64,000 nucleotides of DNA from Aurantimicrobium photophilum (GCF_003194085.1 NZ_CP023994.1:1-64000); one strand, 5' to 3'; positions 1 to 8,885 are shown, numbered from the stretch's first letter. Notes: generated from the letters alone by a model not told the origin. A program made the numbers and translations.

Positions 1-1416
1 CTAGTTATTACGTGCGTATGAGCTACGTTGCTTGATTCTGGTGGTTAGTTCAGTGACCTGGTTGTAGATAGAACGACGTTCCTTCATTAATTCAGCAATC
101 TTCTTGCAGGCGTGCATCACGGTGGTGTGATCGCGGCCACCAAAAAGCTGACCAATTTTTGGTAGTGACAGGTTCGTCATTTCACGGCATAAATACATAG
201 CAATTTGACGTGCGGTAGCAATTGCCTGAGCCCGGGATGTACCGGTGAGCTCGTCAATACCTAAGCGGAAATAGTCCGCAGTGTTATTGATGATGTCAAT
301 GGGGGCAATGATGTCGTCTTCATCCAATGTGATGAGGTCTTTCAACACCGTTTGCACCAAGGGAAGATCCACGGCCTGCTTATTGAGGTTGGCAAACGCG
401 GTTACGCGAATGAGTGTTCCCTCAAGCTCACGAATGTTGCTGGTGACCTTCGTGGCGATGAATTCCATGATGTCGTCAGGAACACTGAGCTTTTCGCGCT
501 CTGCCTTCTTACGAAGAATCGCAATACGGGTCTCAAGGTCAGGTGTTTGAACATCTGTAATGAGACCCCACTCAAAACGAGTACGCATGCGGTCTTCAAA
601 GCCGGTTAGGTGCTTGGGCTGAACATCGCTGGTAATCACAACTTGTTTGTTGTGGTCGTGCAACGTGTTGAAGGTGTGGAAGAAGGCTTCCTGAGTTTCA
701 GCTTTACCTTGCAAGAACTGAATGTCATCGATCAGCAGAATGTCGATATTGCGATACCGGGACTGGAATGCAGCGCCACGGTTATTGGCAATGGAGTTAA
801 TGAAATCGTTCGTGAACTCTTCGCTACTGACATAACGAACACGAATGGTGGGATACAAACTCTGTGCATAGTGACCAATGGCGTGGAGCAAGTGGGTTTT
901 ACCCAAACCTGACTCACCATAGATAAACAAAGGGTTGTAAGCCTTGGCCGGCGCTTCAGCTACGGCCACTGCTGCTGCGTGAGCAAAGCGGTTTGAACCA
1001 CCAATAACAAAGCTGTCGAAGTTATAGCGAGGGTTCAGGCGTGACTCGAGTTCACTCTCGGTAGCCATGATGGTGGGAGCAGTGACCGGGTTACGGTCCT
1101 CTTTGATTTCTTCCACTTCAACGGCAGGAGCAGATTCTTCAGTTGCGACCAGATCGGGGTTGACCACAATGGCAAACGTAGAAACTTCACTCAGTTCACC
1201 CAGGCTGCCGATAGCGGAAAGCAATGGTCCACGAAGACGCTGTTCAACCATGCTCCGGGTGAAGTCATTAGGAACTTCTAAATAGAAGGTTCCCGCCATG
1301 ATGCCCTTGGGCTCAATGAGCGAGGCAAAACCATACAGCGGAGGAGTAACACCAGGATCAGAAGCGAGGGCTTCAAGAATGGAAGTCCACGTACCGCGCA
1401 TGTTGTCGTCGGACAT
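1..1416 (-). CDS. dnaA: Chromosomal replication initiator protein DnaA
   Basis: A 471-residue DnaA that binds DnaA boxes at the origin and opens the duplex in an ATP-dependent way. The N-terminal domain I is followed by a short acidic linker (about 90-125), then the AAA+ core with Walker A GESGLGKT at 167-174 and Walker B LLIDD at 227-231. The C-terminal box-binding helix-turn-helix carries GRDHTTVMHA near 430. The gene reads leftwards and its stop codon is at the very edge of the window, so dnaN and the usual dnaA-dnaN origin would lie to the left. It is divergent from rpmH. Two near-consensus DnaA boxes in its upstream region suggest autoregulation. Confidence 0.97.
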   Translation of the reverse strand: MSDDNMRGTWTSILEALASDPGVTPPLYGFASLIEPKGIMAGTFYLEVPNDFTRSMVEQRLRGPLLSAIGSLGELSEVSTFAIVVNPDLVATEESAPAVEVEEIKEDRNPVTAPTIMATESELESRLNPRYNFDSFVIGGSNRFAHAAAVAVAEAPAKAYNPLFIYGESGLGKTHLLHAIGHYAQSLYPTIRVRYVSSEEFTNDFINSIANNRGAAFQSRYRNIDILLIDDIQFLQGKAETQEAFFHTFNTLHDHNKQVVITSDVQPKHLTGFEDRMRTRFEWGLITDVQTPDLETRIAILRKKAEREKLSVPDDIMEFIATKVTSNIRELEGTLIRVTAFANLNKQAVDLPLVQTVLKDLITLDEDDIIAPIDIINNTADYFRLGIDELTGTSRAQAIATARQIAMYLCREMTNLSLPKIGQLFGGRDHTTVMHACKKIAELMKERRSIYNQVTELTTRIKQRSSYARNN

Positions 1417-1742
1417 GTGTTTCCCCTCTGGTTGTTCCCATACTTATCCACCGCATTCTGGATGTTTCACGTGGACCTCCGGTCTCAAGCGTGAAAAGCT
1501 GGGGATAACTCTCTCGACCGTATCGAAAACCTGTGGATGAAGGCAACTCCAGTTTCCATTATTTGCGTGTCGTTACAAAAAACTTTGCTCGTTCACACTC
1601 ATAATCTTGGGTTGGTGTGTGCTCTGGTTTGACGGGAGCGCTGTAAAGCCTTAGATTTAATCGGTTGATGCCATTGCGCATCCCAATGTTTTGCGCCGCG
1701 CTCTCGTGGGCGCGCGACATCAGCCTTCATGGAGATTGACTT
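1417..1742. promoter_or_regulatory. dnaA-rpmH divergent intergenic region with DnaA-box-like sites
   Basis: No gene is visible in these 326 bases. Two 8/9 matches to the DnaA box TTATCCACA are seen: TTATCCACC at 1444-1452 and the inverted TGTGGATGA at 1532-1540. A degenerate parS-like site lies between them. The stretch must hold the promoters of dnaA (leftward) and of rpmH (rightward). DnaA autoregulation is the simplest reading. A role as part of the origin is possible, but only two boxes are present. Confidence 0.55.
1463..1478. promoter_or_regulatory. Degenerate parS-like site
   Basis: TGTTTCACGTGGACCT matches the parS consensus TGTTTCACGTGAAACA at 13 of 16 positions, with a perfect left half and CACGTG core. 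It is upstream of dnaA. ParB binding here would be weaker than at the two good sites near rsmG and parA. Confidence 0.35.
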
Positions 1743-1880
1743 ATGAGCAAGAGAACGTTCCAGCCAAACAACCGCCGCCGCGCCAAGGTGCACGGCTTCC
1801 GCCTTCGCATGCGTACCCGCGCCGGCCGCGCCATCCTTGCTGCACGCCGCCGTAAGGGCCGCACCGAACTCTCCGCTTAG
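1743..1880 (+). CDS. rpmH: 50S ribosomal protein L34
   Basis: A 45-residue, highly basic protein beginning [20 protein letters not shown], which is the L34 signature. It is a structural component of the large ribosomal subunit near the exit-tunnel region of 23S rRNA. It is the first gene of the rpmH-rnpA-yidD-yidC-jag-rsmG-parA-parB run and lies 8 bases upstream of rnpA. The length is normal for actinobacterial L34. Confidence 0.97.
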   Translation: MSKRTFQPNNRRRAKVHGFRLRMRTRAGRAILAARRRKGRTELSA

Positions 1881-1888
1881 TATCGGCC

Positions 1889-2221
1889 GTGCTCGATCGG
1901 GCACACCGATTGGCTTTGCCAACGGACTTCCGCCGAATTACTCGTCGCGGAACGAAACAGACCTCGTCTTTGGTTGTTGCATATGCAGCTCCCAGTGACC
2001 GAGGTCTTTCTCGTTTCGGGATTGTCACCTCTAAAGCTCTTGGTAATGCACCCACACGTAACCGGGTCCGCCGTCAGCTCCGGGCAATTGCCTGGGAGGT
2101 CAAAGACGCGCGCAGCGCCGACATCGTGATTAGAGCACTTCCTGCTGCCGCGACGGCATCGTGGGAGGACCTGCATGCTGATGTACTTCGCACCCTTGAG
2201 AAGTTGAGCGCCTCATCATGA
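1889..2221 (+). CDS. rnpA: Ribonuclease P protein component
   Basis: A 110-residue basic protein that assists the RNase P RNA in 5' maturation of tRNA. The conserved RNR-type motif is seen in NAPTRNRVRRQLRAI (about 53-67). The start is GTG, 8 bases after rpmH. The 3' end overlaps yidD by 4 bases in an ATGA arrangement, indicating translational coupling. The RNase P RNA gene is not in this window. Confidence 0.95.
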   Translation: MLDRAHRLALPTDFRRITRRGTKQTSSLVVAYAAPSDRGLSRFGIVTSKALGNAPTRNRVRRQLRAIAWEVKDARSADIVIRALPAAATASWEDLHADVLRTLEKLSASS

Positions 2222-2526
2222 AGAAGATTTTGTGGTTTCTCTTCTTGTTACCCCGAAATATCATGATTTCGTTGGCCCTGGTCTACCGGAAAGTGATCTC
2301 TCCGCTCTATGGAGATGTCTGTAGGTACTACCCAACCTGCTCTCATTATGGACTTCAAGCACTGCAACAACGCGGTCTCATTGTGGGTTCTGCCTTAACA
2401 CTGCGTAGGCTAGGGAGGTGCAACCCGTGGGCACTCGGTGGCGTCGATGATGTGCCGCCCGCGAAGCACAAGATTTTTACAGTCACAACACTAGGTTTCG
2501 TTGTGCTGAATCAAGGAAGGGCATAG
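2218..2526 (+). CDS. yidD: Membrane protein insertion efficiency factor YidD
   Basis: A 102-residue small membrane-associated protein of the YidD family (PF01809). The conserved cysteine-containing block CRYYPTCSHY is at about 35-44 and a second conserved stretch LRRLGRCNPW follows at about 63-72. It helps YidC-dependent insertion of membrane proteins. The start codon overlaps the rnpA stop, and yidC follows 7 bases downstream, the classic arrangement. Confidence 0.93.
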   Translation: MKKILWFLFLLPRNIMISLALVYRKVISPLYGDVCRYYPTCSHYGLQALQQRGLIVGSALTLRRLGRCNPWALGGVDDVPPAKHKIFTVTTLGFVVLNQGRA

Positions 2527-2533
2527 CGCTCGT

Positions 2534-3490
2534 ATGGATATCATTGGTGCAATTCTGTGGCCCATTAAGTGGGCTATTGAGCTAATCCTCGTCTTCTTCC
2601 ACTGGTTGTTTACCAGCATGGGAATGGACCCTGCGGCAGGTGCTACCTGGGTTCTTGCCATCGTCGGCCTTGTTGTTGTCGTTCGCGCCGCCCTGATTCC
2701 GGTATTCGTCAAGCAGATCAAGAGCCAGCGCAAGATGCTGGAAATTGCGCCTCAGCTGAAGAAGATTCAGGACAAGTACAAGGGTAAGAAGGACCAGTTC
2801 TCCCGCGAAGCTATGTCTCGCGAGACCATGGAGCTTTACCGCCGCACGGGCAGCAATCCACTGAGTTCCTGCCTGCCCCTGTTGCTGCAGATGCCTATTT
2901 TCTTTGGTTTGTTCTCGGTATTGAACGAAGCACAGAACTCCAAGGCAGGTGTTGGTCCGCTGAACCAGCAGCTTGCTGAACAGTTTGGTTCTGCTTCGAT
3001 TTTCGGTATTGCCCCTCTGCACTCGACTTTTGTGAGCGCAATGAACGCTCAGCCTCAGCAGGTTGCCGTCATGGTTATCGCCATGGTGATGGTTGTGCTT
3101 ATGACCGCATCACAGTTCATCACTCAGCTGCAGATCGTCTCCAAGAACATGTCAGAAGAGACCAAGGCGAGCCCCGCTTTCCGTCAGCAGCGCATCCTGT
3201 TGTACCTACTCCCCCTTGTTTTTGCCTTCTCTGGCTTCACTTTCCCCCTCGGCGTCATGTTCTACTGGCTGGTGTCCAACTTCTGGACCATGGGTCAGCA
3301 GTTCATTGTGATCCGAAACATGCCCACTCCTGGTAGCCAGGCAGCTAAGGACCGCGAGGAGCGCCTTGCTCGCCGCGGCAAGCTCCCCAAGGGAACCACT
3401 GAAGTTATTGAAGTTGAAGCCCCTAAGCCAGCACAGCGTGCGCAGCCTGTTGGTAAAAACCGCGCAAAGAAGTCCGGAAAGAAGAAGTAA
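2534..3490 (+). CDS. yidC: Membrane protein insertase YidC (Oxa1 family)
   Basis: A 318-residue polytopic protein that inserts proteins into the cytoplasmic membrane, alone or with SecYEG. Five hydrophobic segments are visible at about 3-26, 38-58, 112-131, 176-198 and 220-253. The conserved Arg that sits in the hydrophilic groove is in VRAALIPV near residue 51. There is a long charged cytoplasmic loop (60-105) and a Lys/Arg-rich tail typical of actinobacterial YidC. It lacks the large periplasmic domain of Gram-negative YidC. jag follows after 2 bases. Confidence 0.96.
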   Translation: MDIIGAILWPIKWAIELILVFFHWLFTSMGMDPAAGATWVLAIVGLVVVVRAALIPVFVKQIKSQRKMLEIAPQLKKIQDKYKGKKDQFSREAMSRETMELYRRTGSNPLSSCLPLLLQMPIFFGLFSVLNEAQNSKAGVGPLNQQLAEQFGSASIFGIAPLHSTFVSAMNAQPQQVAVMVIAMVMVVLMTASQFITQLQIVSKNMSEETKASPAFRQQRILLYLLPLVFAFSGFTFPLGVMFYWLVSNFWTMGQQFIVIRNMPTPGSQAAKDREERLARRGKLPKGTTEVIEVEAPKPAQRAQPVGKNRAKKSGKKK

Positions 3491-3492
3491 TC

Positions 3493-3996
3493 ATGTCTGA
3501 AGACCTCACTACTGAGCCCAAAGCAGCTCCGACCATCAAAGACCTCGAGAACGAGGGAGATGTTGCCGCTGACTACATAGAAGAACTCCTCGACATCGCT
3601 GATCTCGATGGCGATCTGGACATTGATGCCCGCAACGGACGTGCTTATGTATCCGTAACCGCATCGGAGCAGGGCAATGTCCGTGTTCTTTCTCGCCCCG
3701 AGACCGTTTCTGCCCTGCAGGAGCTCACTCGTTTGGCTGTTCAGAACAAGACTGGCCAGTATTCACGCCTCATTCTTGACGTGGGCGGATCACGCCAGAC
3801 CCGCGAGCAGGAGCTCGCAGCCCTGGTTGATGCCGCAGCCGCACGCCTCGAAGCAGGGGCAGCTGCCGCAGCACTTCCTCCTATGAGTTCCTACGAGCGC
3901 AAGCTTGTGCACGACTTGGTGAGCGAGCGTGGCCTGGTGTCACACTCCGACGGTGAGGGCAAAGACCGCCACACCGTTATCACCGCCGGCGCATAG
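3493..3996 (+). CDS. jag: Jag/KhpB single-stranded nucleic acid-binding protein (KH and R3H domains)
   Basis: A 167-residue RNA-binding protein. An acidic N-terminus leads into a KH-like domain (about 25-100, with VLSRPETVSALQ) and a C-terminal R3H domain whose RxxxH signature is R136/H140 in YERKLVH. The Jag_N domain present in some homologues is missing, which is normal in Actinobacteria. In other Gram-positive bacteria it partners KhpA and influences cell elongation and division. It lies between yidC and rsmG, with a parS site at its 3' end. Confidence 0.93.
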   Translation: MSEDLTTEPKAAPTIKDLENEGDVAADYIEELLDIADLDGDLDIDARNGRAYVSVTASEQGNVRVLSRPETVSALQELTRLAVQNKTGQYSRLILDVGGSRQTREQELAALVDAAAARLEAGAAAAALPPMSSYERKLVHDLVSERGLVSHSDGEGKDRHTVITAGA

Positions 3997-4010
3997 TTTC
4001 ACGTGAAACA
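3995..4010. promoter_or_regulatory. parS centromere site
   Basis: AGTTTCACGTGAAACA matches the parS consensus TGTTTCACGTGAAACA at 15 of 16 positions. It sits at the jag stop codon and directly in front of the TTG start of rsmG. ParB is expected to bind here and spread, with ParA encoded 0.7 kb downstream. Confidence 0.85.
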
Positions 4011-4637
4011 TTGACTCCCGAATATGAAGCGGAGCCAGCTCAAGCGGCTCTCGTGTTTGGAGATCAACTTGCTGTAGCCCGCCAATTTACGGCGAACTTG
4101 GCACAATATGGTGAGGAATTGGGCCTGATTGGCCCCCTCGAGCTCCCTCGTTTGTGGTCACGGCACATTCTCAACTGCGGCATTGTTGCGCCCTTGTTGA
4201 ATGGCCGCGTGGGTGACGTGGGCAGCGGTGCAGGTCTCCCCGGACTGGTTCTCGCTATTGCTCGACCAGATGTCGAGTTTGTACTCATTGAGCCCATGGA
4301 ACGTCGTACCGCGTGGTTGAACGACCAAGTAGCCGCACTAGACCTCAAGAACGTCACGGTTGTCCGTGATCGAGCCGAAGATGTTCGTCGTGACGTTCTC
4401 TTAGATCAAGTTACGGCACGTGCCGTCAGTGCTCTCAAAAAGCTCATCCCCATGACAGCTCCCCTGGTTCGCCCAGGCGGAGAACTTGTTCTCATGAAGG
4501 GCGCTGGCGCTGCTGCAGAGATCGATGCTGCCGCTAAGCAGATTCGTGCCTTCAAACTCCACAACGTAGAGGTTCTCACCCTGGGTGAGGGAATCCTCGA
4601 TGAAGTAACGAGGGTGGTTCGGGCTACAGTTGAGTAG
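4011..4637 (+). CDS. rsmG: 16S rRNA (guanine(527)-N(7))-methyltransferase RsmG (GidB)
   Basis: A 208-residue Rossmann-fold SAM methyltransferase that makes m7G527 in 16S rRNA; loss in other bacteria gives low-level streptomycin resistance. The SAM-binding loop VGDVGSGAGLPG is at about 67-78. The WSRHILNC block (49-56) and a late LVLMKG strand match the family. The TTG start follows the parS palindrome without a clear Shine-Dalgarno. A GTG at 4053 is an alternative start but would shorten the N-terminal helix. Placement between jag and parA is standard for Microbacteriaceae. Confidence 0.94.
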   Translation: MTPEYEAEPAQAALVFGDQLAVARQFTANLAQYGEELGLIGPLELPRLWSRHILNCGIVAPLLNGRVGDVGSGAGLPGLVLAIARPDVEFVLIEPMERRTAWLNDQVAALDLKNVTVVRDRAEDVRRDVLLDQVTARAVSALKKLIPMTAPLVRPGGELVLMKGAGAAAEIDAAAKQIRAFKLHNVEVLTLGEGILDEVTRVVRATVE

Positions 4638-4665
4638 ACCTCGTTCCGCACTCATTTGATCCAAA

Positions 4666-4681
4666 GGTTTCACGTGAAACA
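4666..4681. promoter_or_regulatory. parS centromere site overlapping the parA start
   Basis: GGTTTCACGTGAAACA matches the parS consensus at 15 of 16 positions. The GTG inside its CACGTG core (4674-4676) is in frame with parA and preceded by AAAGG, so the palindrome appears to contain the parA start codon. ParB bound here could repress parA. Confidence 0.85.
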
Positions 4682-5627
4682 TCCAGAAGAATCGATTGAT
4701 ACGTCACTCAGTGGCGTCGATTCCCCTTTGGCGCGCGAACTCAGTGATCTGACCGCTCGACGCCGCATTCTGGAGCGCCCTGCTCCCCCACTGCCTTCTC
4801 GTCCACGCGTCTTTACTGTCTCGAACCAAAAGGGTGGCGTGGGTAAGACCACGACGACGGTGAACATTGCTGCGGCTCTTGCTCGCTTTGGCGCGAAAGT
4901 GCTGGTTATTGACCTTGACCCCCAGGGAAATGCCTCTACAGCGCTAGGAATCGACCACCACGGCGATATTCCTAGCATTTACGACGTACTGGTCGAAGGT
5001 AAGCCACTGAGCTCTGTTATTCAGAAGAGCACCGAGGAAGGCGAGCTCTATTGCGCGCCATCTAACCTCGATCTTGCCGGCGCAGAAATTCAGATGTTCA
5101 GCATCGATCGCCGTGAGTTCCTTCTCCGGGACGCCCTGGAACGTTTCTTCAATGAGCCCGGTAATGATTTCCACTACGTCTTCATTGACTGCCCACCCTC
5201 ATTGGGCCTGCTCACCATCAACGCATTCTCCTCAGCACGTGAAGTTCTCATCCCCATTCAGTGTGAGTACTACGCCCTCGAGGGTCTTTCTCAGCTGCTG
5301 AGCACGATCGAGATGATTAATCAGGGACTCAACCCCTATCTTCAGGTCTCGACCATCTTGCTCACCATGTTTGATAGCCGCACTCGCCTGGCTCACGAAG
5401 TCGCCGCTGATGTGCGCCAGCACTTCCCCCAGCAGGTGCTCAACGCCGTCATTCCTCGCGCTGTGCGCGTTTCTGAGGCTCCAAGCTATAGCCAGACTGT
5501 GGTGAGCTACGACACCATGTCGGTCGGATCTATTTCTTATATCGAAGCAGCACACGAGATTGCCCTCCGTGGCGCCCCCGGAGCTGCCAGCACTACTACC
5601 CAGGAGGCCACACATGGCAACGAATAA
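4674..5627 (+). CDS. parA: Chromosome partitioning ATPase ParA (Soj)
   Basis: A 317-residue deviant Walker-type ATPase that moves ParB-parS complexes along the nucleoid. The deviant Walker A KGGVGKTTT is at about 53-61 after a roughly 45-residue N-terminal extension. A Walker A' DLDPQGNAS block and FIDCPPSLG follow. The start is placed at the GTG inside the parS palindrome because AAAGG sits 6 bases upstream. A TTG at 4656 would add 6 residues. Homologues in related genera begin within the same palindrome translated as FHVKH. The 3' end overlaps parB by 14 bases. Confidence 0.95.
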   Translation: MKHPEESIDTSLSGVDSPLARELSDLTARRRILERPAPPLPSRPRVFTVSNQKGGVGKTTTTVNIAAALARFGAKVLVIDLDPQGNASTALGIDHHGDIPSIYDVLVEGKPLSSVIQKSTEEGELYCAPSNLDLAGAEIQMFSIDRREFLLRDALERFFNEPGNDFHYVFIDCPPSLGLLTINAFSSAREVLIPIQCEYYALEGLSQLLSTIEMINQGLNPYLQVSTILLTMFDSRTRLAHEVAADVRQHFPQQVLNAVIPRAVRVSEAPSYSQTVVSYDTMSVGSISYIEAAHEIALRGAPGAASTTTQEATHGNE

Positions 5628-6576
5628 GCGCACCGGCCTTGGCCGCGGCATTGGCTCACTCATTCCCACCGCCCCCACCTCCGAACGTCCCGTGGACGTG
5701 TTCTTCCCCGACCAGGTTGGCACCGGCGCCATTCCCGTGGTCGAGAACAATGACGCTGACCTCGTTGAGGTACCTGGCGCCCGCCTCGCCTTCATCTCCC
5801 CCAACCTGGTTGTTCCCAACCCTCAGCAGCCTCGTAAGGTCTTCAACCCTGAAGATCTTGCTGAACTGGTCCACAGCATCCGTGAAATCGGAATTCTGCA
5901 GCCGATCGTGGTTCGCACCATCCCTGGTTCTGAAAACTACGAGCTCATCATGGGTGAGCGTCGTTTGCGTGCGTCTAAGGAAGTGGGCCTCGAGCAGATT
6001 CCGGTCATCATTCGTGACACCGCGGATGAAGACATGCTCCGCGATGCTCTGCTGGAAAACCTCCACCGCTCCCAGCTGAACCCACTCGAAGAAGCCTCTG
6101 CCTACCAGCAGCTCATGGCTGACTTTGGTATTACCCAAGAACAGCTCGCTGAGCGCATTGGCCGTTCACGTCCCCAGATCTCCAACACCATTCGTCTGCT
6201 CCGCCTTCCCCCCCTGGTTCAGAAGCGTGTGGCTGCCGGTGTTCTCAGTGCGGGTCACGCTCGTGCCATCTTGGCCGTGGGTGACCCTGATGCCATGCAG
6301 CGCCTGGCAGACAAGATTGTGAACGAGGACCTTTCGGTCCGCGCCGCCGAGGCATTGGCCGGGGAAGCCCCCACTGCGAAGAAGCCCAAGCCTGTGGCGG
6401 GCACCCGCCGCGGCCACCTCGACGAGATCGCTGAACGCCTCGGAGATCGACTTGATACGCGAGTGAAGATTGCTCTCAGCGCGAAAAAAGGCCTGATCAG
6501 CATCGAATTTGCCACAATTGGTGACCTCAACCGCATCCTCACCGAACTGGGTGAGACCCCGTTCGGCCAGAACTAG
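5614..6576 (+). CDS. parB: Chromosome partitioning protein ParB (Spo0J)
   Basis: A 320-residue parS-binding CTPase clamp. The N-terminal motif KRTGLGRGIGSLI (5-17) is the ParA-interacting region. The CTP-binding motif GERRLRA is at 114-120, ENLHR at 148-152, and the parS-reading helix-turn-helix lies around 172-196 (TQEQLAERIGRSRPQISNTIRLL). The C-terminal dimerisation domain follows a K/P-rich linker. The ATG at 5614 is preceded by CAGGAGG and fits the family start; longer in-frame extensions exist but would overlap parA more. Confidence 0.95.
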   Translation: MATNKRTGLGRGIGSLIPTAPTSERPVDVFFPDQVGTGAIPVVENNDADLVEVPGARLAFISPNLVVPNPQQPRKVFNPEDLAELVHSIREIGILQPIVVRTIPGSENYELIMGERRLRASKEVGLEQIPVIIRDTADEDMLRDALLENLHRSQLNPLEEASAYQQLMADFGITQEQLAERIGRSRPQISNTIRLLRLPPLVQKRVAAGVLSAGHARAILAVGDPDAMQRLADKIVNEDLSVRAAEALAGEAPTAKKPKPVAGTRRGHLDEIAERLGDRLDTRVKIALSAKKGLISIEFATIGDLNRILTELGETPFGQN

Positions 6577-6591
6577 TTTCCACGTGAAACG
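6576..6591. promoter_or_regulatory. Degenerate parS-like half site
   Basis: GTTTCCACGTGAAACG has the CACGTG core and a good right half but a shifted left half (about 11-12 of 16 matches). It overlaps the end of parB in the parB-ddl convergent gap. Binding is uncertain. Confidence 0.25.
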
Positions 6592-6606
6592 TGGGCGGGA
6601 AACCGC

Positions 6607-7548
6607 CTAGTTAGCTGCTGCGCGTGCGAGTGCTTCGTAAAGCTGACCGAGGTCAACTCCCGAAGCTTCGATAGCCAGCGGTGCACTCGAGGTCTCGGTT
6701 AGTCCCGGAAGTGCATTGGCCTCTAGGAACCAGGGCTCGCCTGCCTCGTCCACGATCAGGTCAATGCGCGAGAGCTGAGACAGGCCCAGAGTGTCATGTG
6801 CAGTGACGGCGGCAGCGGAAATCTTCTCCGCAATCTCGTCCGAGACACGTGCGGGGACGAAGAACGTGGTTTCTCCGGCGTTGTAACGAGCCTCGAAGCT
6901 GTAGACGCCGTCTAGAGGGACGATTTCTACCGCAGGCAGGGCAGTAGCTCCAGAAGCACCGTCTGTGACCGTCACGGCCACCTCAGTGCCCGCAATGAAC
7001 TTCTCTACGAGTGCGACGTCGTGGTAGGTGAAGGCATCCACCATCGCACGGGGGAGATCCTCTGCCTTGGTCACAATGGAAACACCCTGCGCAGATCCAC
7101 CCGAAGCAGGCTTCACAACGACATGATTTCCCAGCTCAGAAGCAATTAATTCCAAAACTGAACCAGCGCCAAGCTCACGGAATGCTTCACGTGCAACGGT
7201 GATCGACGGCGCGGTCCTCACACCAGCGCGTGAAACCAAGGTCTTGGCCACCGGCTTGGACCAGGCCAGACGAGCTGCGGAAGCGGAGGGGCCGACGTAG
7301 TTGTAACCAGCAGCGTGCAGAAGATCCAGCACAGCACCGTCTTCACCACTGGATCCGTGCAGTGCAGGCCACACCACATCAGGGTTCAGGTTCTTGAGCG
7401 TGGCAAACAGGTTGGCATCGGGGTCAATGATGGTGACGTTGTGGCCGCGCGCGGTCAATGCGTCGGCAACGCGACGACCTGAGCGCAAAGACACCTCACG
7501 CTCGTGAGAAATACCACCGGAAAGAACCGCAATGTTGAGAGATGACAT
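6607..7548 (-). CDS. ddl: D-alanine--D-alanine ligase
   Basis: A 313-residue ATP-grasp enzyme that makes the D-Ala-D-Ala dipeptide for peptidoglycan. It shows the family start IAVLSGGISHEREVSL (6-21), the HGSSGEDG loop at about 64-71, a glycine-rich ATP-grasp loop KPASGGSAQGVS (about 146-157), and the late block FLEANALPGLTETS with Mg-binding Glu/Asn. The length matches compact DdlB-type ligases. It is the last gene of the minus-strand group and is convergent with parB. Confidence 0.93.
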   Translation of the reverse strand: MSSLNIAVLSGGISHEREVSLRSGRRVADALTARGHNVTIIDPDANLFATLKNLNPDVVWPALHGSSGEDGAVLDLLHAAGYNYVGPSASAARLAWSKPVAKTLVSRAGVRTAPSITVAREAFRELGAGSVLELIASELGNHVVVKPASGGSAQGVSIVTKAEDLPRAMVDAFTYHDVALVEKFIAGTEVAVTVTDGASGATALPAVEIVPLDGVYSFEARYNAGETTFFVPARVSDEIAEKISAAAVTAHDTLGLSQLSRIDLIVDEAGEPWFLEANALPGLTETSSAPLAIEASGVDLGQLYEALARAAAN

Positions 7549-7565
7549 AAAAAGCCTCGTTTTCG

Positions 7566-8885
7566 TTAGCTCAGGTCAGGTGGTGGGGCGATGACGTTGT
7601 CATCACCGGCCGCAGCGGTGAGAGAACCGGTTCCGGCAAAGTCAGCCAGCAGGTCCAATTCTCCACGAATCACGGTGGCAAGACGGCGGATGCCGATCTT
7701 GATGTTCTCGGGAGTGGGGTAGCAGAAGGACAGGCGGATGTTTTGACGTCCGCCACCGTCTGCGAAGAACGCGGTACCTGGTGTGTAGGCAACCAATTCG
7801 GTCACCGCACGAGGCAGCATCGCCTTGGAATCAAGGTTTTCGGGCAAAGAGCACCAGATATAGAAACCACCGTTGGGCACATTCCAGCTCAAGTCAGGCA
7901 GGTGTTCTTCCAACGCTTCGAGCATGGCGTCACGGCGCTCTTTGTAAACACCACGGAAGGTTTCGATCTGACCCTTCCAGTCGGCCTGGCTCAGATATTC
8001 CGAAATCACCATCTGGCTGAACGAGCTGGGGCACAAAATCGCTGCTTCAGCCGCCAAGACCAGCTTTTCGCGGATGGCGTGGGGGGCGAGAGCCCAGCCC
8101 ACGCGGAATCCGGGAGCCAATGTCTTGGAGAACGACCCTAGGTAAATAACGCCGTCTTCGTTGAGTGAACGGATAGCGGGTGGAACGTCCTCTTCGAAGG
8201 AAAGCAGACCGTAGGGGTTGTCTTCCAGGATGAGAATGCCGTTGCTCTGGCAAATCTCGAGGATTTCGGGGCGGCGCTCTGCTGAAAGAGTCACACCAGC
8301 AGGGTTGTGGAAGTTGGGGATTGTGTAGAGGAACTTGATGGTGCGGCCAGAGGCCTTCACGTCAGCTATGGCTTCGCGCAGTTTCTCAGGAATGAGACCG
8401 TTCTCATCCATGAGAACGTGCACAACATCTGCCTGGTAGCTACGGAATACACCAATAGCGCCCACATAGCTGGGGGCTTCGGCAAGGATTACGTCACCGG
8501 GATCAATGAAGAGCTTGGTCACCAGATCTAGAGCCTGCTGGCTACCGGTGGTGACAACCACATCATCCACCGAGGCGGAAATGCCTTCGAGGGCCATGAT
8601 TTCGAGGATTTGCTCGCGCAAAGCAGGAACACCCTGGCCTGAGCCGTATTGCATCGCCATCGGGCCGTTTTCGCTCATGACCTTTTCGAGAGCACCGTTG
8701 ACCAGGGACTCAGGAAGCGCGCGAACATACGGCATGCCACCGGCAAGAGAAACAACTTCGGGACGAGAGGCCACCGCGAAAAGGGCGCGCACTTCAGATG
8801 CGCTCAGCCCTGCAGAACGGCTGGCGTAGTGATTGAACCAGGGGTCAAGGTTTGTTCCTTGACGAGTCTCGTTTGTCTCGGCCAC
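7566..8885 (-). CDS. PLP-dependent aminotransferase, class I/II (MocR/LysN-like branch)
   Basis: A 439-residue fold-type I aminotransferase. The Schiff-base lysine is K254 in SFSKTLAPGFRVGW. YTIPNFHNPAGVTLS (about 187-201) and EDNPYGLL (221-228) are characteristic of the 2-aminoadipate / valine-pyruvate / aromatic aminotransferase subgroup. No GntR DNA-binding domain is present. The C-terminus has a Pro/Asp-rich extension. The true amino acid substrate cannot be fixed from sequence. It lies between trxA and ddl on the minus strand, 17 bases from ddl. Confidence 0.88.
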   Translation of the reverse strand: MAETNETRQGTNLDPWFNHYASRSAGLSASEVRALFAVASRPEVVSLAGGMPYVRALPESLVNGALEKVMSENGPMAMQYGSGQGVPALREQILEIMALEGISASVDDVVVTTGSQQALDLVTKLFIDPGDVILAEAPSYVGAIGVFRSYQADVVHVLMDENGLIPEKLREAIADVKASGRTIKFLYTIPNFHNPAGVTLSAERRPEILEICQSNGILILEDNPYGLLSFEEDVPPAIRSLNEDGVIYLGSFSKTLAPGFRVGWALAPHAIREKLVLAAEAAILCPSSFSQMVISEYLSQADWKGQIETFRGVYKERRDAMLEALEEHLPDLSWNVPNGGFYIWCSLPENLDSKAMLPRAVTELVAYTPGTAFFADGGGRQNIRLSFCYPTPENIKIGIRRLATVIRGELDLLADFAGTGSLTAAAGDDNVIAPPPDLS

